Assembly: GCA_003574685.1 (NCBI GenBank) | Contig: QOCQ01000020.1 | Span: 1-64,000, forward strand | Length of the DNA: 64,000 bases | DNA from: Rhodospirillaceae bacterium SYSU D60007 | Lineage (GTDB): Bacteria > Pseudomonadota > Alphaproteobacteria > Reyranellales > Reyranellaceae | Direction of reading: 5' to 3' | Shown here: positions 29,261 to 38,090 of the stretch, one piece after another | How the letters are laid out: every line of letters begins with the position of its first letter | Position numbering within the stretch: position 1 is the first letter of the stretch | Notes under the pieces: model-generated | The model's input: the letters and a program-made list of their open reading frames with translations, nothing else | Told to the model about the DNA's origin: nothing | Database searches by the model: none | Made by a program: the position numbers and the translations under genes

Positions 29261-30090
29261 CACACCACCCGGCTGATCTTGACGAACCGGTCGGTGACCA
29301 GCATGGCGCCGCCGATCAGCAGGATCTGAAGCACCGACACCGCCGCAATGGTGGGATCGATCCGCCACTCCAGATACTGGAGGATGGCGATCGGCAGCGT
29401 CGTTCGCCCGGGCCCGACCAGAAACAGGCTCATCTCGAGGTTGCCGAACGAAGTCACGAAGCCGAACAGCGCACCCGCCACGATGCCGGGGCGGATCATG
29501 GGCAGGGTGACACGGAAGAATGTCACCCACGGGTTGGCCCCGAGATTCTGTGCCGCCTCCTCGACGGTGCGGTCGAAGCCGGCAAGGCTGGCGGTCACCA
29601 GGCGCACCACCCAGGGAATGACGACAATGGAATGGCCCGCCAGCAGCGCGAGGAAGGTGCCGAGGATGTCCATGTCGAGCGCGTGCTCGGCCTCGACATG
29701 GAAGACGTACATCGACGTACCCAGCACGACGCCTGGCACCACCAGTGGCAGCAGCAAGAGACTGCCCAGCGTCTCGCGGCCGGGGAAGCGGAAACGGGCC
29801 AGGCACAACGCCGCCGGCACGCCGACGGCGAGCCCGATCAAGGTCGCCAGCACACCCAGCCGCAGGCTCAGGAAGAAGCCATCGACGAATTTCCGCTCAT
29901 CGGCGATCGCGGCGAACCAGCGCAGCGAATAGCCTTCCGGCGGGAAGGAGGGAATCTCCTGCCGGAAAAAGGCCAGCCAGGTGACGAAGATCAGCGGCAG
30001 CAGGATGAATCCCAGCGCCAGACCCGCCGCACCGTTCAGGGCCCAGCGGCCCATGCGGCGCGAGTCGAAAGAAGCTGCGGATGTCGCCAT
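29260..30090 (-). CDS. ABC transporter permease, PotC type
   Basis: 276 aa, about six transmembrane helices, permease loop EEAAQNLGANPWVTFFRVTLPMIRPGI. It is translationally coupled to the ATPase gene and starts 6 bases after the amidohydrolase stop, so the amidohydrolase belongs to the same transcript. Confidence 0.92.
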
Positions 30091-30096
30091 GCCGGA

Positions 30097-31332
30097 TCAG
30101 TTCAGCGCGTTCTTGTGGAACTTGCCGGCCTTCATGATCACGGGCAGGTGGGCACCCTGGTCAAGGAACAGCTCCAGCTTCGCCAGCGGATTGCCATCCA
30201 CCAGGATCAGGTCGGCGAAGGCGCCCGGCTCGACGACGCCCAGCTTGCCCTCCTGGCGCAGGATCTTCGCCGCCACGGTGGTGGCCTGACGCACGATCTC
30301 GATCGGCTTCAACACCTCGGCGCGGTAGATGAACTCGCGGCTTTGCTCGACCTGGAGCTGGCCCAGCAGGTCGGAGCCATAGCCCACCTCGACGCCGGCC
30401 TGCTTGCAGATCTCCAGCGACCTGAGCCCGCCTTCGAGCACGAGATCGTTCTTGGCCAGCATGTCCGCCGTCATGCCGAACTGCGCCGCGCGCTCCTTCA
30501 TGACGTAGTAGGTCACCAGGTTGGCGATCATGTAGCCATCCTTGGATCCCAGCAGCTTCGCCGACGGCGCGTCGATCAGATTGCCATGCTCGATGGTACG
30601 CACGCCGTTCTCGACGGCGCGGGTGATCGCCTCCGGCGTATAGGCATGCGCCAGCACGTAGCGTCCGAACGCGGCCGCCTCATCGGTCGCCGCCGCGATC
30701 TCGGCCGGCGAGAATTGCAGGCTGTCCAGCGGATCGTAAGGCGAGGCGACCCCCCCGGAGCACATGATCTTGATCTGGTCTGCCCCCTGCCGCATCTGCT
30801 CGCGCACCATCTTGCGCACGTTGTCGGGGCCATCCGCGATGGCCATGCAGTACACCATCGCATTGCAGCAGTTGCAGCTTGCGCCGCCATCCGTGCGGCG
30901 GCGGGAATCGCTGTGCCCGCCGGTCGGGCCGATGGCGCGGCCGGAGATGAAGAGACGCGGGCCGGCGATCAGGCCGCTTTCGACCGCGACCTTGATGCCC
31001 CAGTCGGCACCGCCGGTGTCGCGCACCGTGGTAAAGCCGCGATCGAGCATGCCGCGCATCAGCTCGCTGGCGCGGGCCGTCATCAGCGTGAGCGGCACTG
31101 CCTCCAGATTGCGGATGTTCACTTCGCTCAGGAACACATGGACATGGCAGTCGATCAGGCCCGGCATCAGCGTGCGCCGGCCGCAATCCACAACGCGGGC
31201 GCCCTCGACCCGGATCGGCTTGGCCGACACGTCCTTGATCAGCTCGTCCTCGACCAGCACTTCGTAGCCGCCGCGGGGCTCGTCCCAGCGCGGATCGAGC
31301 AACGTCAGATTGCGGAACAGGACCAGCGACAT
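30097..31332 (-). CDS. Metal-dependent amidohydrolase, prolidase/imidazolonepropionase-like
   Basis: 411 aa. Metal ligands of the amidohydrolase barrel are visible: DCHVHVF (His-x-His), the lysine in QIKIMCSGG that can be carboxylated, LAHAY, IEHGN and the Asp in GYGSDLL. Related enzymes cleave N-acyl- or N-carbobenzyloxy-type dipeptides and similar amides. GGGGGAAG precedes the chosen ATG. It heads the ABC operon, so it probably hydrolyses the imported compound. A paralogue lies at 32771-34003. Confidence 0.88.
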   Translation of the reverse strand: MSLVLFRNLTLLDPRWDEPRGGYEVLVEDELIKDVSAKPIRVEGARVVDCGRRTLMPGLIDCHVHVFLSEVNIRNLEAVPLTLMTARASELMRGMLDRGFTTVRDTGGADWGIKVAVESGLIAGPRLFISGRAIGPTGGHSDSRRRTDGGASCNCCNAMVYCMAIADGPDNVRKMVREQMRQGADQIKIMCSGGVASPYDPLDSLQFSPAEIAAATDEAAAFGRYVLAHAYTPEAITRAVENGVRTIEHGNLIDAPSAKLLGSKDGYMIANLVTYYVMKERAAQFGMTADMLAKNDLVLEGGLRSLEICKQAGVEVGYGSDLLGQLQVEQSREFIYRAEVLKPIEIVRQATTVAAKILRQEGKLGVVEPGAFADLILVDGNPLAKLELFLDQGAHLPVIMKAGKFHKNALN

Positions 31333-31644
31333 GGGCTTCCCCCAACGCGACGCGAGCTGCGCGCAGCGCCGGCAGCCTACGCCGCCCCGCCGGCCATGAG
31401 CAAGCACAGCGCCGCGCGCGTCGTGCTATCGCGTCGACAAGCCTTCGCCGAAAGGCGAGGCATTCGCAGACATGATTGGCCCCCCTGGCTCCGCTGGGGC
31501 TGGTGCAGGGGAACCGCTTCATGGTGAGCCTGTCGAACCATGAAGCAGCCCGCACCGCCGCTCTGCCACGCCTTCATGGTTCGACAGGCTCACCATGAAG
31601 GCTATTTCAGCGCCGTACTTCGCTTATGCGACGGCCCTGCTGCT
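31333..31644. other. Intergenic stretch before the amidohydrolase operon
   Basis: 312 bases without a credible gene. The right part is an inverted repeat of family B (31517-31600). The left part holds GC-rich hairpins, including CCCCCTGGCTCCGCTGGGG. Promoters for the minus-strand operon should lie here, but I see no clear -35/-10 pair. Confidence 0.6.
31517..31600. repeat. Extragenic inverted repeat, family B (TTCATGGTTCGACAAGCTCA), copy 1
   Basis: Arms of about 27 bases, CTTCATGGTGAGCCTGTCG at left and its complement at right, flank a 28-base GC-rich centre. Would fold into a long hairpin. Copies at 35136 and 38091 share arms and a similar left flank (CTGGCTCCGC). Confidence 0.9.
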
Positions 31645-32478
31645 TCAGGGCAGGTGGTCCTTGGTGCTGCTGGCACTGGCTGGCCGGAGGGCGGCCCACT
31701 CCGGCTTGTAGGCGGCAGCCTCGGCGATGAGATACCGTACCTCCCTGAAGTGGTGCTTGCGCTCGGCCGGTGGACAGCGTGAGACAGATAGACGGCATCT
31801 TGTTTCGAAATCTGTCTCAGTCTCCGGCGCCCCGGGCGCGTCCTTGGCTTCGAACGGGTTCCTGCCCGTGTCGATGCCGGCCGCCTCCAGCTCTTCCAGC
31901 GCCTCTTCCGGCTCTTGTTCGTTCCTGCCGAAGAGCGCGTCCTGGTCATACGGCAGGGTGACGTGAACCGCCTCCGGGGCCGGCGGCTCGCCCTCGGACG
32001 CCGCCCCCGCCTGGCCGCGCCGCAGTGCCGCCACCTCCTGCGTCAGCTCCGCGATGCGCCGGTCACACTTGCCGAGCGCATCAACGAGATCGTCGATGAA
32101 GACGTCGTTCTCCTCCTTGTCGAAGAACCGCTCCTCGGCATCGGGCTCGCGCATCGGCCGGCGCCGCTGCAACAGCAGCATCAGCATGCGGTTATCGTAG
32201 GTCCTGACCACGCCCACCTGCTCGCCGCGCCAGAACACCGGCTTCTCCACCCCCTCAAGCGCGCGGCGCATGGCCTCGTCCTCCAGCCGGTCGGTACCGG
32301 CCTCCGCCGCCAGCCGCCAGGCGGCGGCAAAGGCGCGGTCGAGCTCGCGCCACCGGTACACCAGGCTGCGGGAGATACCGGCCGCTTCCGCGGCGCCGGC
32401 CGCCGACATGCCCTGCTCCAGCCCCTTGAGAAACGCTATCCGCCGCTTGTCGCCCGCCGTCCCGTCACCCGCAGCCAT
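31645..32478 (-). CDS. Orphan terminase-small-subunit-like DNA-binding protein
   Basis: 277 aa. The N-terminal 110 residues (RRIAFLKGLEQGMSAAGAAEAAGISRSLVYRWRELDRAFAAAWRLA, then YDNRMLMLLLQRRRP) match the HTH of small terminase-like proteins common in alphaproteobacterial genomes. A predicted coiled coil (DDLVDALGKCDRRIAELTQEVAALRRG) and an acidic tail follow. No large terminase, portal or capsid gene is nearby, so it is a domesticated relic or a free regulator. It sits between two amidohydrolase paralogues. Confidence 0.7.
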   Translation of the reverse strand: MAAGDGTAGDKRRIAFLKGLEQGMSAAGAAEAAGISRSLVYRWRELDRAFAAAWRLAAEAGTDRLEDEAMRRALEGVEKPVFWRGEQVGVVRTYDNRMLMLLLQRRRPMREPDAEERFFDKEENDVFIDDLVDALGKCDRRIAELTQEVAALRRGQAGAASEGEPPAPEAVHVTLPYDQDALFGRNEQEPEEALEELEAAGIDTGRNPFEAKDAPGAPETETDFETRCRLSVSRCPPAERKHHFREVRYLIAEAAAYKPEWAALRPASASSTKDHLP

Positions 32479-32580
32479 CGCCGTGCTCCATCAATCGCCA
32501 TCATACGACAGATGTATAGCGATTAATCTTATGGAAATCAAGCAAAGAACAACCTTCTATCAGGGGCGGGTCCCGCCTTG

Positions 32581-32718
32581 CCTTCCCCCGGAGGGGGAAG
32601 GTGGCGCGAAGCGCCGGAAGGGGGATGCCTCCGCAAGCGCGGCCTTCAAGGCGAGAAACCGAAGGTGTTGCGCCATCCCCCTTCCGCCCTTCGGGCACCT
32701 TCCCCCTCCGGGGGAAGG
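32581..32718. repeat. Extragenic inverted repeat, family A, copy 2
   Basis: 138 bases between the terminase-like gene start and the amidohydrolase stop. The ends carry the CTTCCCCCGGAGGGGGAAG palindrome, the inner arms GGAAGGGGGAT/ATCCCCCTTCC match copy 1, and the centre differs in sequence and length. Confidence 0.9.
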
Positions 32719-32770
32719 GAGTTCCAGGCTTCATTATCCACTGCGCCTTTGCAGGGACGCAGAGGGGGGG

Positions 32771-34003
32771 TCAGATCGTGTGTTTGTGGAACTGGCCGCC
32801 TTTCATGATGGCGGGCAGGTGGGCGCCGCCGTCCTGCAGCAGGCCGAAATCGCGCAAGGGATCGCCATCGACAAGCAGCAGGTCGGCGAAGGCACCGGGC
32901 TCGACGACCCCGAGCCGTCCCTGCTGGCGCACGATCTCCGCCCCTACGAGGGTCGCCGAGCGCAGGACCTCGATGGGCGCCATCACCTCGCGGCGGATCA
33001 GGAACTCGCGGCTCTGCTCGTTCTCCAGCGCGCCCAGCAGGTCCGAGCCATAGCCCATCTTCACGCCGGCCTGCCTGCAAATCTCCAGCTCGGCATAGCC
33101 TGCCTTCAGCACGTGCTCGTTCTTGTCGAGCATGTCCCTGGTCATGCCGTAGGAAGCCGCGCGCTCCTTCATGACCACATAGGCGACCAGGTTAGGCACC
33201 ATGTAGGCCCCTTTGGACGCCATCAGCCGGGCTGCTTCAGCGTCGACCAGATTGCCATGCTCGATCGTGCGCACGCCGGCCTTCATCGCGCGCGTGATCG
33301 CTTCGGGCGTGTAGGCATGCGCCAGCGCATAACGGCCGAACGCCTTCGCCTCCTCGACACCAGCCGACATCTCCTCGACGGTGAACTGCCGGCTTTCCAG
33401 CGGGTCATAGGGCGAGGCGACCCCGCCTGAGACCATGAACTTCACCTGGTCGGCGCCCTGGCGAAGCTGCTCGCGCGCCGCCTTGCGCACCTCGTCGGGG
33501 CCATCGGCAATGGCGCGGATGAACACCATGGCATTGCAGCAGCCGCACACCGGCTCGGTCTGGGTGCGCCGGTTACGGTCATTGTGGCCGCCGGTCGGCC
33601 CGATCGAACGGCCGGAAATGAACAGCCGCGGCCCCGCAATCAGCCCCGCCTCGACGGCCGCCTTGATGCCCCAGTCGGCGCCGCCGGCATCGCGCACCGC
33701 GGTGAAGCCGCGATCCAGCATCCGCTTCAGCCGATCTGCACCATGCGCCGCCATCAGCGTCAGCGGCACCGTCTCGAGACGGTTGACGTAGACCTCGCTG
33801 TGCATGGTGTGCACGTGACAGTCGATCAGCCCGGGCATCAGCGTGCGTTTGCCGCAATCCACGACCTGCACCTGCGCCGCACGGATGGGCCCGTCCGAGA
33901 CCTCGCGAATGGTTTCGCCCTCGATCAGCACTTCATAGCCGTCACGCGCCTCCTCCCAGCGCGGATCGAGCAAGGACATGTTGCGAAACAGGATTTGGGC
34001 CAT
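32771..34003 (-). CDS. Metal-dependent amidohydrolase, paralogue
   Basis: 410 aa, closely similar throughout to the product of 30097-31332: DCHVHTM, QVKFMVSGG, LAHAYTPEAITRA, IEHGN, GYGSDLL, and the same ending style (FHKHTI versus FHKNALN). It has the same metal ligands. Probably an in-cluster duplication with a shifted substrate range. The start at 34003 aligns with the paralogue. Divergent from the DapA-family gene. Confidence 0.88.
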   Translation of the reverse strand: MAQILFRNMSLLDPRWEEARDGYEVLIEGETIREVSDGPIRAAQVQVVDCGKRTLMPGLIDCHVHTMHSEVYVNRLETVPLTLMAAHGADRLKRMLDRGFTAVRDAGGADWGIKAAVEAGLIAGPRLFISGRSIGPTGGHNDRNRRTQTEPVCGCCNAMVFIRAIADGPDEVRKAAREQLRQGADQVKFMVSGGVASPYDPLESRQFTVEEMSAGVEEAKAFGRYALAHAYTPEAITRAMKAGVRTIEHGNLVDAEAARLMASKGAYMVPNLVAYVVMKERAASYGMTRDMLDKNEHVLKAGYAELEICRQAGVKMGYGSDLLGALENEQSREFLIRREVMAPIEVLRSATLVGAEIVRQQGRLGVVEPGAFADLLLVDGDPLRDFGLLQDGGAHLPAIMKGGQFHKHTI

Positions 34004-34133
34004 ATTTGTCTCCGCCCGGCGCATGAAGGCTGCGTGTGCAGAGTAACCACGGCGAATGGCGACAGCACAAGCGGCCTTCCGCGCCCTGCCGGATGGCGCT
34101 AGCCTGCGCGACTGGCACGCGAGGAGGCAACGC

Positions 34134-35048
34134 ATGGCGCGCATCGACTGGCAGGGCGTGTTCCCCGCCGTCACGACACAGTTCAGGGACGACTACAGCC
34201 TCGACATTCCTGCGACGCAGCGGGTGATCGAGGGGCTGATCCGCGACGGCGTTTCGGGCCTCATCATGTGTGGCACCGTCGGCGAAAACACCTCGCTGCT
34301 GGCCGACGAGAAGCGCCGCGTGATCGCTGCCGCGAGGGAGGTGGTGAACGGCCGCGTGCCCGTCATCTCGGGCGTTGCCGAGTACACGACGCAAATGGCC
34401 TGCGACTATGCCCGCGACGCCGCCAAAATCGGCATTGAGGGGCTGATGGTGATGCCGGCCATGGTCTATTCGGCCAGGCCGGGCGAGACGCTGCACCATT
34501 TCCGGCAGGTCGCGAAGGCCAGCGACCTGCCGGTCATGGTCTACAACAACCCGCCGATCTACAAGACCGACGTCACGCCCGGCATGCTGGCCGAACTCGC
34601 CGACTGCGACACGATCGTTTGCATCAAGGAGAGCTCCGGCGCGACCTCGCGCTACATCGATCTGCAGAATGCGGTCGGCGACCGCTTCGTACTGTTCTGC
34701 GGGCTCGACGACGTGATCGTCGAGTCGGTCCTGCTTGGCTGCGTCGGCTGGGTGTCGGGCATGTCGAACGCCTTTCCGGTCGAGGCCAACCGGCTCTTCG
34801 AGCTGGCCCGCGACCGGCGTCTTGACGAGGCATTGGCGCTCTATCGCTGGTTCATGCCGCTGCTGCACCTCGATGCCCGCGCTGACCTCGTGCAATGCAT
34901 CAAGCTTTGCGAGAAGATCATGGGCCGCGGCTCCGACGTCACACGCCCGCCGCGCCTGCCGCTGGAGGGTGCAGACCGCGCGCATGTCGAAGCGGTCATG
35001 CAGGAAGCGCTGCGCACGCGGCCCACGCTGAAGATGGCGGCGGAGTGA
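34134..35048 (+). CDS. DapA-family aldolase/deaminase, possibly hydroxyproline catabolic
   Basis: 304 aa (beta/alpha)8 barrel of the dihydrodipicolinate synthase/N-acetylneuraminate lyase family. The Schiff-base lysine is Lys165 in IVCIKESSG and the catalytic tyrosine is Tyr137 in VMVYNNPP. GAGGAGG precedes the ATG at 34134. The next gene encodes a proline-racemase-family enzyme, so the best guess is 1-pyrroline-4-hydroxy-2-carboxylate deaminase, which makes 2-oxoglutarate semialdehyde. A true DapA role in lysine synthesis is less likely from the context. Confidence 0.82.
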   Translation: MARIDWQGVFPAVTTQFRDDYSLDIPATQRVIEGLIRDGVSGLIMCGTVGENTSLLADEKRRVIAAAREVVNGRVPVISGVAEYTTQMACDYARDAAKIGIEGLMVMPAMVYSARPGETLHHFRQVAKASDLPVMVYNNPPIYKTDVTPGMLAELADCDTIVCIKESSGATSRYIDLQNAVGDRFVLFCGLDDVIVESVLLGCVGWVSGMSNAFPVEANRLFELARDRRLDEALALYRWFMPLLHLDARADLVQCIKLCEKIMGRGSDVTRPPRLPLEGADRAHVEAVMQEALRTRPTLKMAAE

Positions 35049-35135
35049 ACCGCCTCGGTTGCTCCTGCATGCAGGGCGTTCGCGTACCTGATTACCCGCC
35101 TGGCTCCGCCGAGAGACGTTCGGCGTCAGAATCCG

Positions 35136-35219
35136 CTTCATGGGGAGCTTGTCGAACCATGAAGCGGCCCGCAGCGCGCTCTGCCCCGCCTTCATGGTTC
35201 GACAAGCTCACCATGAAGG
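35136..35219. repeat. Extragenic inverted repeat, family B, copy 2
   Basis: CTTCATGGGGAGCTTGTCG at left and TTCATGGTTCGACAAGCTCA at right form arms around a GC-rich centre, between the DapA-family stop and the epimerase start. One base in the left arm breaks perfect pairing. Confidence 0.9.
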
Positions 35220-35237
35220 TTTCTTGACAGCGCCAAC

Positions 35238-36245
35238 GTGGACATGACGCAGCATACCTTCACCTGTCTTGACGGGCATACCTGCGGCAATCCCGTTCGG
35301 CTGGTGATGGGCGGGGCGCCGATCCTGCGCGGCGACACGATGAGCGCCCGGCGGCAGGATTTTCTCGCACGCTACGACTGGATCAGGCGGGCGCTGATGT
35401 TCGAGCCGCGCGGCCACGATGTGATGTCGGGCGCGATGCTCTATCCGCCGACGCGCGCCGATTGCGACATCGGCATCCTGTTCATCGAGACCTCCGGCTG
35501 CCTGCCGATGTGTGGCCACGGCACCATCGGCACCGTCACCATGGCGCTGGAGAACGGGCTCGTGATGCCGGCGCGCGAGGGTGAGGTAACGCTGGATGCA
35601 CCGGCCGGCCGGGTGGTGGCGACGTACCAGCGCAACGATCGTTTCGTGGACAGCGTGCGCATCACCAATGTCGCGTCGTATCTCGCGGCCAGCGAAGTGC
35701 GGATCGATCTGCCTGATGTCGGCGAGCTTGTTCTGGATGTCAGCTATGGCGGCAATTTCTACGCCATCATCGAGCCGCAAAAGAATTTCGCCGGGCTGGA
35801 AGCGATTTCAGCCAGCGACATCCTGCGTCTGTCGCCGGTGGTGCGGCGGCTGGCGCAGGAGAAGATCCAGCCGGTGCACCCCGAGGATGCCACGATCAGG
35901 GGCGTGAGCCACGTGATGTGGACGGGCGCGCCGCGCGCATCGCGGGCGCAGGCACGCAATGCCGTGTTCTACGGCGACAAGGCGATCGACCGGTCGCCTT
36001 GCGGCACCGGCACCTCGGCGCGCATGGCGCAACTGGCGGCACGCGGCGTGCTGGGCGTGGGTGATGAATTCGTGCACGAAAGCATCATCGGCACGCTGTT
36101 CGAGGGCCGCGTCGAGGCGGCCGTCCGCGTCGGCGATCACGAAGCGATCGTGCCCTCGATCGCCGGCTGGGCGCGGCAGCACGGCATCAACACCATCTTC
36201 GTCGATGACCGCGACCCGCTGGCGCACGGGTTTTCGGTGCTGTAG
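35238..36245 (+). CDS. Proline racemase family, probable 4-hydroxyproline 2-epimerase
   Basis: 335 aa. Both active-site cysteines are present: Cys92 in MCGHGTIG and a second in DRSPCGTGTS, which favours an epimerase/racemase over the dehydratase branch where one is replaced. It would convert trans-4-hydroxy-L-proline to the cis-D form. With the DapA-family gene it gives two steps of the Lhp pathway, but the D-hydroxyproline dehydrogenase and semialdehyde dehydrogenase are not in this window. The start is GTG at 35238 or ATG at 35244. Confidence 0.85.
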   Translation: MDMTQHTFTCLDGHTCGNPVRLVMGGAPILRGDTMSARRQDFLARYDWIRRALMFEPRGHDVMSGAMLYPPTRADCDIGILFIETSGCLPMCGHGTIGTVTMALENGLVMPAREGEVTLDAPAGRVVATYQRNDRFVDSVRITNVASYLAASEVRIDLPDVGELVLDVSYGGNFYAIIEPQKNFAGLEAISASDILRLSPVVRRLAQEKIQPVHPEDATIRGVSHVMWTGAPRASRAQARNAVFYGDKAIDRSPCGTGTSARMAQLAARGVLGVGDEFVHESIIGTLFEGRVEAAVRVGDHEAIVPSIAGWARQHGINTIFVDDRDPLAHGFSVL

Positions 36246-36249
36246 CTCT

Positions 36250-36368
36250 CCTTCCCCCGGAGGGGAAGGTGGCGCGCAGCGCCGGAAGGGGGGATGCCTC
36301 AACAAGCACGGTGCCTGTTGCGAGATCCCCCTTCCGCCCTTCGGGCACCTTCCCCCTCCGGGGGAAGG
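36250..36368. repeat. Extragenic inverted repeat, family A, copy 3
   Basis: 119 bases filling the gap between the convergent epimerase and MarR genes. Shortest copy: the centre is only CCTCAACAAGCACGGTGCC plus a short tail. In this position it could serve both genes as a transcription terminator. Confidence 0.9.
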
Positions 36369-36383
36369 TAGTTTGTTGGTGCG

Positions 36384-36836
36384 CTATTCGGCGGCTTCGC
36401 GCTTGCCGTTCAGGGCATCCATGTTGGCGTAGAGACGGCGCAGCAGGCGCTTCAGGGTCGCTGTCTCGGACGCGCTCAGGCCATTGATGGCGATTCGCTC
36501 GTAGCGTTCGGCGACGGGCAGGATGCGGTCCGTCAGGCGGCGGCCGGCGGGCGTCACGTGCAGCGTGACCACCCGGCCGTCGTCGTCGGCACGGCGGCGC
36601 GCGATCAGGCCCTGCTTCTGCATGCCGTCCAGCACCCGCGAGAGCGTCGAGATCTCGATGCTGGTGTGATCCGACAGTTCCGAGACGCGCTGGTTGTCGC
36701 GATCGCGCAGCGCGGCCAGCACGCGCCAGGCCTGCAGCGTCGTGCCCAGCCCCCGTATCTCCTCGGAGAAGGCCTGGGCGATGCGCGCGCCCGCCCGGTT
36801 CAGCAGGTAGGGAACGTAGTCGTCGAGCGGCAGCAA
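36384..36836 (-). CDS. MarR family transcriptional regulator
   Basis: 150 aa winged-helix regulator: ALRDRDNQRVSELSDHTSIEISTLSRVLDGMQKQGLIARRRADDDGRVVTLHVTPAG. It starts 4 bases after the stop of the LLM oxidoreductase gene, so the pair is one operon. A strong palindrome before that operon (37984-38003) is a natural target for autoregulation. Confidence 0.92.
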   Translation of the reverse strand: MLPLDDYVPYLLNRAGARIAQAFSEEIRGLGTTLQAWRVLAALRDRDNQRVSELSDHTSIEISTLSRVLDGMQKQGLIARRRADDDGRVVTLHVTPAGRRLTDRILPVAERYERIAINGLSASETATLKRLLRRLYANMDALNGKREAAE

Positions 36837-36840
36837 GGTC

Positions 36841-37938
36841 CTATTCCGCCGCCCTGACCCGAAGGGCGCTGTGGCTGCCCTCGAAGGCCGGGGCGACCTC
36901 TTCCATGAAGCGCTGCATCTGGTCCTTCACCATACGGTGCGGCTTGGCGCCGTAGTTGAAGTACAGGATCACCTCGGCGATACCGGCGGCTTCCACGGTC
37001 TTGAGCGTGTCGATGATGTGCTGCGGCGAGCCGCAGATGATCGACTTCGTGGTCAGCGTGTCGGCCTTCATGCCGCGCAGGATGTTCACGATATCGACGA
37101 AGTACTTGTAGGTCGGCGGCACCTTCTCGCCGGCGTTCGAAGGGAACGCGGCAATCAGCGCGTCGTGGAAGTAGCGGATCAGCGTTTCCTTGCCGTAACG
37201 CTCTTCCTCGGGTGTGGACGCCACATGCACGAAGTAGGAGCACATCGCGCGCCGCGCCGCGCGACTGAACTTCGTCTCGCACTCCTCACGATACGTCCGC
37301 ACCGCATCCGCCAGCGAGCCATAGACCATGGCGGCCGCGAACGGCGCGTAGATGATGTTCCAGTCGTTGCGCGCCGCCAGCTCCATCGACGGACGCGAGA
37401 AGCAGGCGACATACGGGCGCAGCGGCTTCTGCGCCGGTTTCGGCCGCACCTCGATATCGTCGAACTGGTAGAAGCGGCCCTTGTGCGACCACTTGCCGGG
37501 CTCCGTCCAGGCGCGCCACACGACTTCCAGCCCCTCCGCAAAGAGCTCGGCCGAGTCCTCGAACGGCGCCTGGAAGGGACCGTACTCCAGGCGGTCATAG
37601 CCGCGGCCGGCGGCGAAATCGACCCGCCCGCCGGACAGCAGATCGAGCGTCGCCCATTCCTCGGCGACGTGCAGCGGATGATGCACCGGCAGCAGCGACA
37701 CGGCCGGCGCCAACCGGATGCGCCGCGTGGCGCCCGCAATCTGGGCCAGCATGGCGATGGGCGATGCATTGACGCCCAGCAGGTTGAAGTGATGCTCGCC
37801 GATCCAGGCGGAGTGCATGCCCACCGTTTCGGCCCACAGTGCCTCGGCGTAGATGTCCTTCAGGAACTGCTCGGCGCTGCGCGGATTGTCGGGATAGCGA
37901 TTGTCGCTCAGCGTGAAATAGCCGAAATCGAGCGCCAT
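36841..37938 (-). CDS. LLM-class flavin-dependent monooxygenase
   Basis: 365 aa bacterial-luciferase-like barrel. N-terminal MALDFGYFTLSDNRYPDNPRS, AEALWAETVGMHSAWIGEHHFNLLGVNASPIAMLAQIAGATRRIRLAPAV and VDFAAGRGYDRLEYGPF are typical of F420/FMN-dependent members. It uses reduced flavin to oxidise an unknown substrate. GGGAGG lies before the ATG. Co-transcribed with the downstream MarR gene. Confidence 0.88.
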   Translation of the reverse strand: MALDFGYFTLSDNRYPDNPRSAEQFLKDIYAEALWAETVGMHSAWIGEHHFNLLGVNASPIAMLAQIAGATRRIRLAPAVSLLPVHHPLHVAEEWATLDLLSGGRVDFAAGRGYDRLEYGPFQAPFEDSAELFAEGLEVVWRAWTEPGKWSHKGRFYQFDDIEVRPKPAQKPLRPYVACFSRPSMELAARNDWNIIYAPFAAAMVYGSLADAVRTYREECETKFSRAARRAMCSYFVHVASTPEEERYGKETLIRYFHDALIAAFPSNAGEKVPPTYKYFVDIVNILRGMKADTLTTKSIICGSPQHIIDTLKTVEAAGIAEVILYFNYGAKPHRMVKDQMQRFMEEVAPAFEGSHSALRVRAAE

Positions 37939-37967
37939 GACCGATCCTCCCTTTTCAATCGGTGCAG

Positions 37968-38003
37968 CATGAGCCCGCTCATGATATTTGTAAATGCAAA
38001 TAT
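37968..38003. promoter_or_regulatory. Two adjacent palindromes, candidate MarR operator
   Basis: ATATTTG-N6-CAAATAT (37984-37990 and 37997-38003) is AT-rich in an otherwise GC-rich window and has the size of a MarR operator. Directly beside it, CATGAGC-CC-GCTCATG forms a second dyad. Both lie 30-65 bases before the LLM-MarR operon start. Confidence 0.55.
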
Positions 38004-38090
38004 TATGGCCGAGCTTCTGTCATCAGCACCGTGGGGCAACGCAGCGCCACATGCGAACCTGACTACCCGGCTCGCCGTAGTCGAATTAGC

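Noticed and set aside
29632-31527. 631-codon plus-strand open frame
   Set aside because: Antisense shadow of the PotC-like permease and amidohydrolase genes, rich in His/Gln/Arg/Ala as such shadows are.
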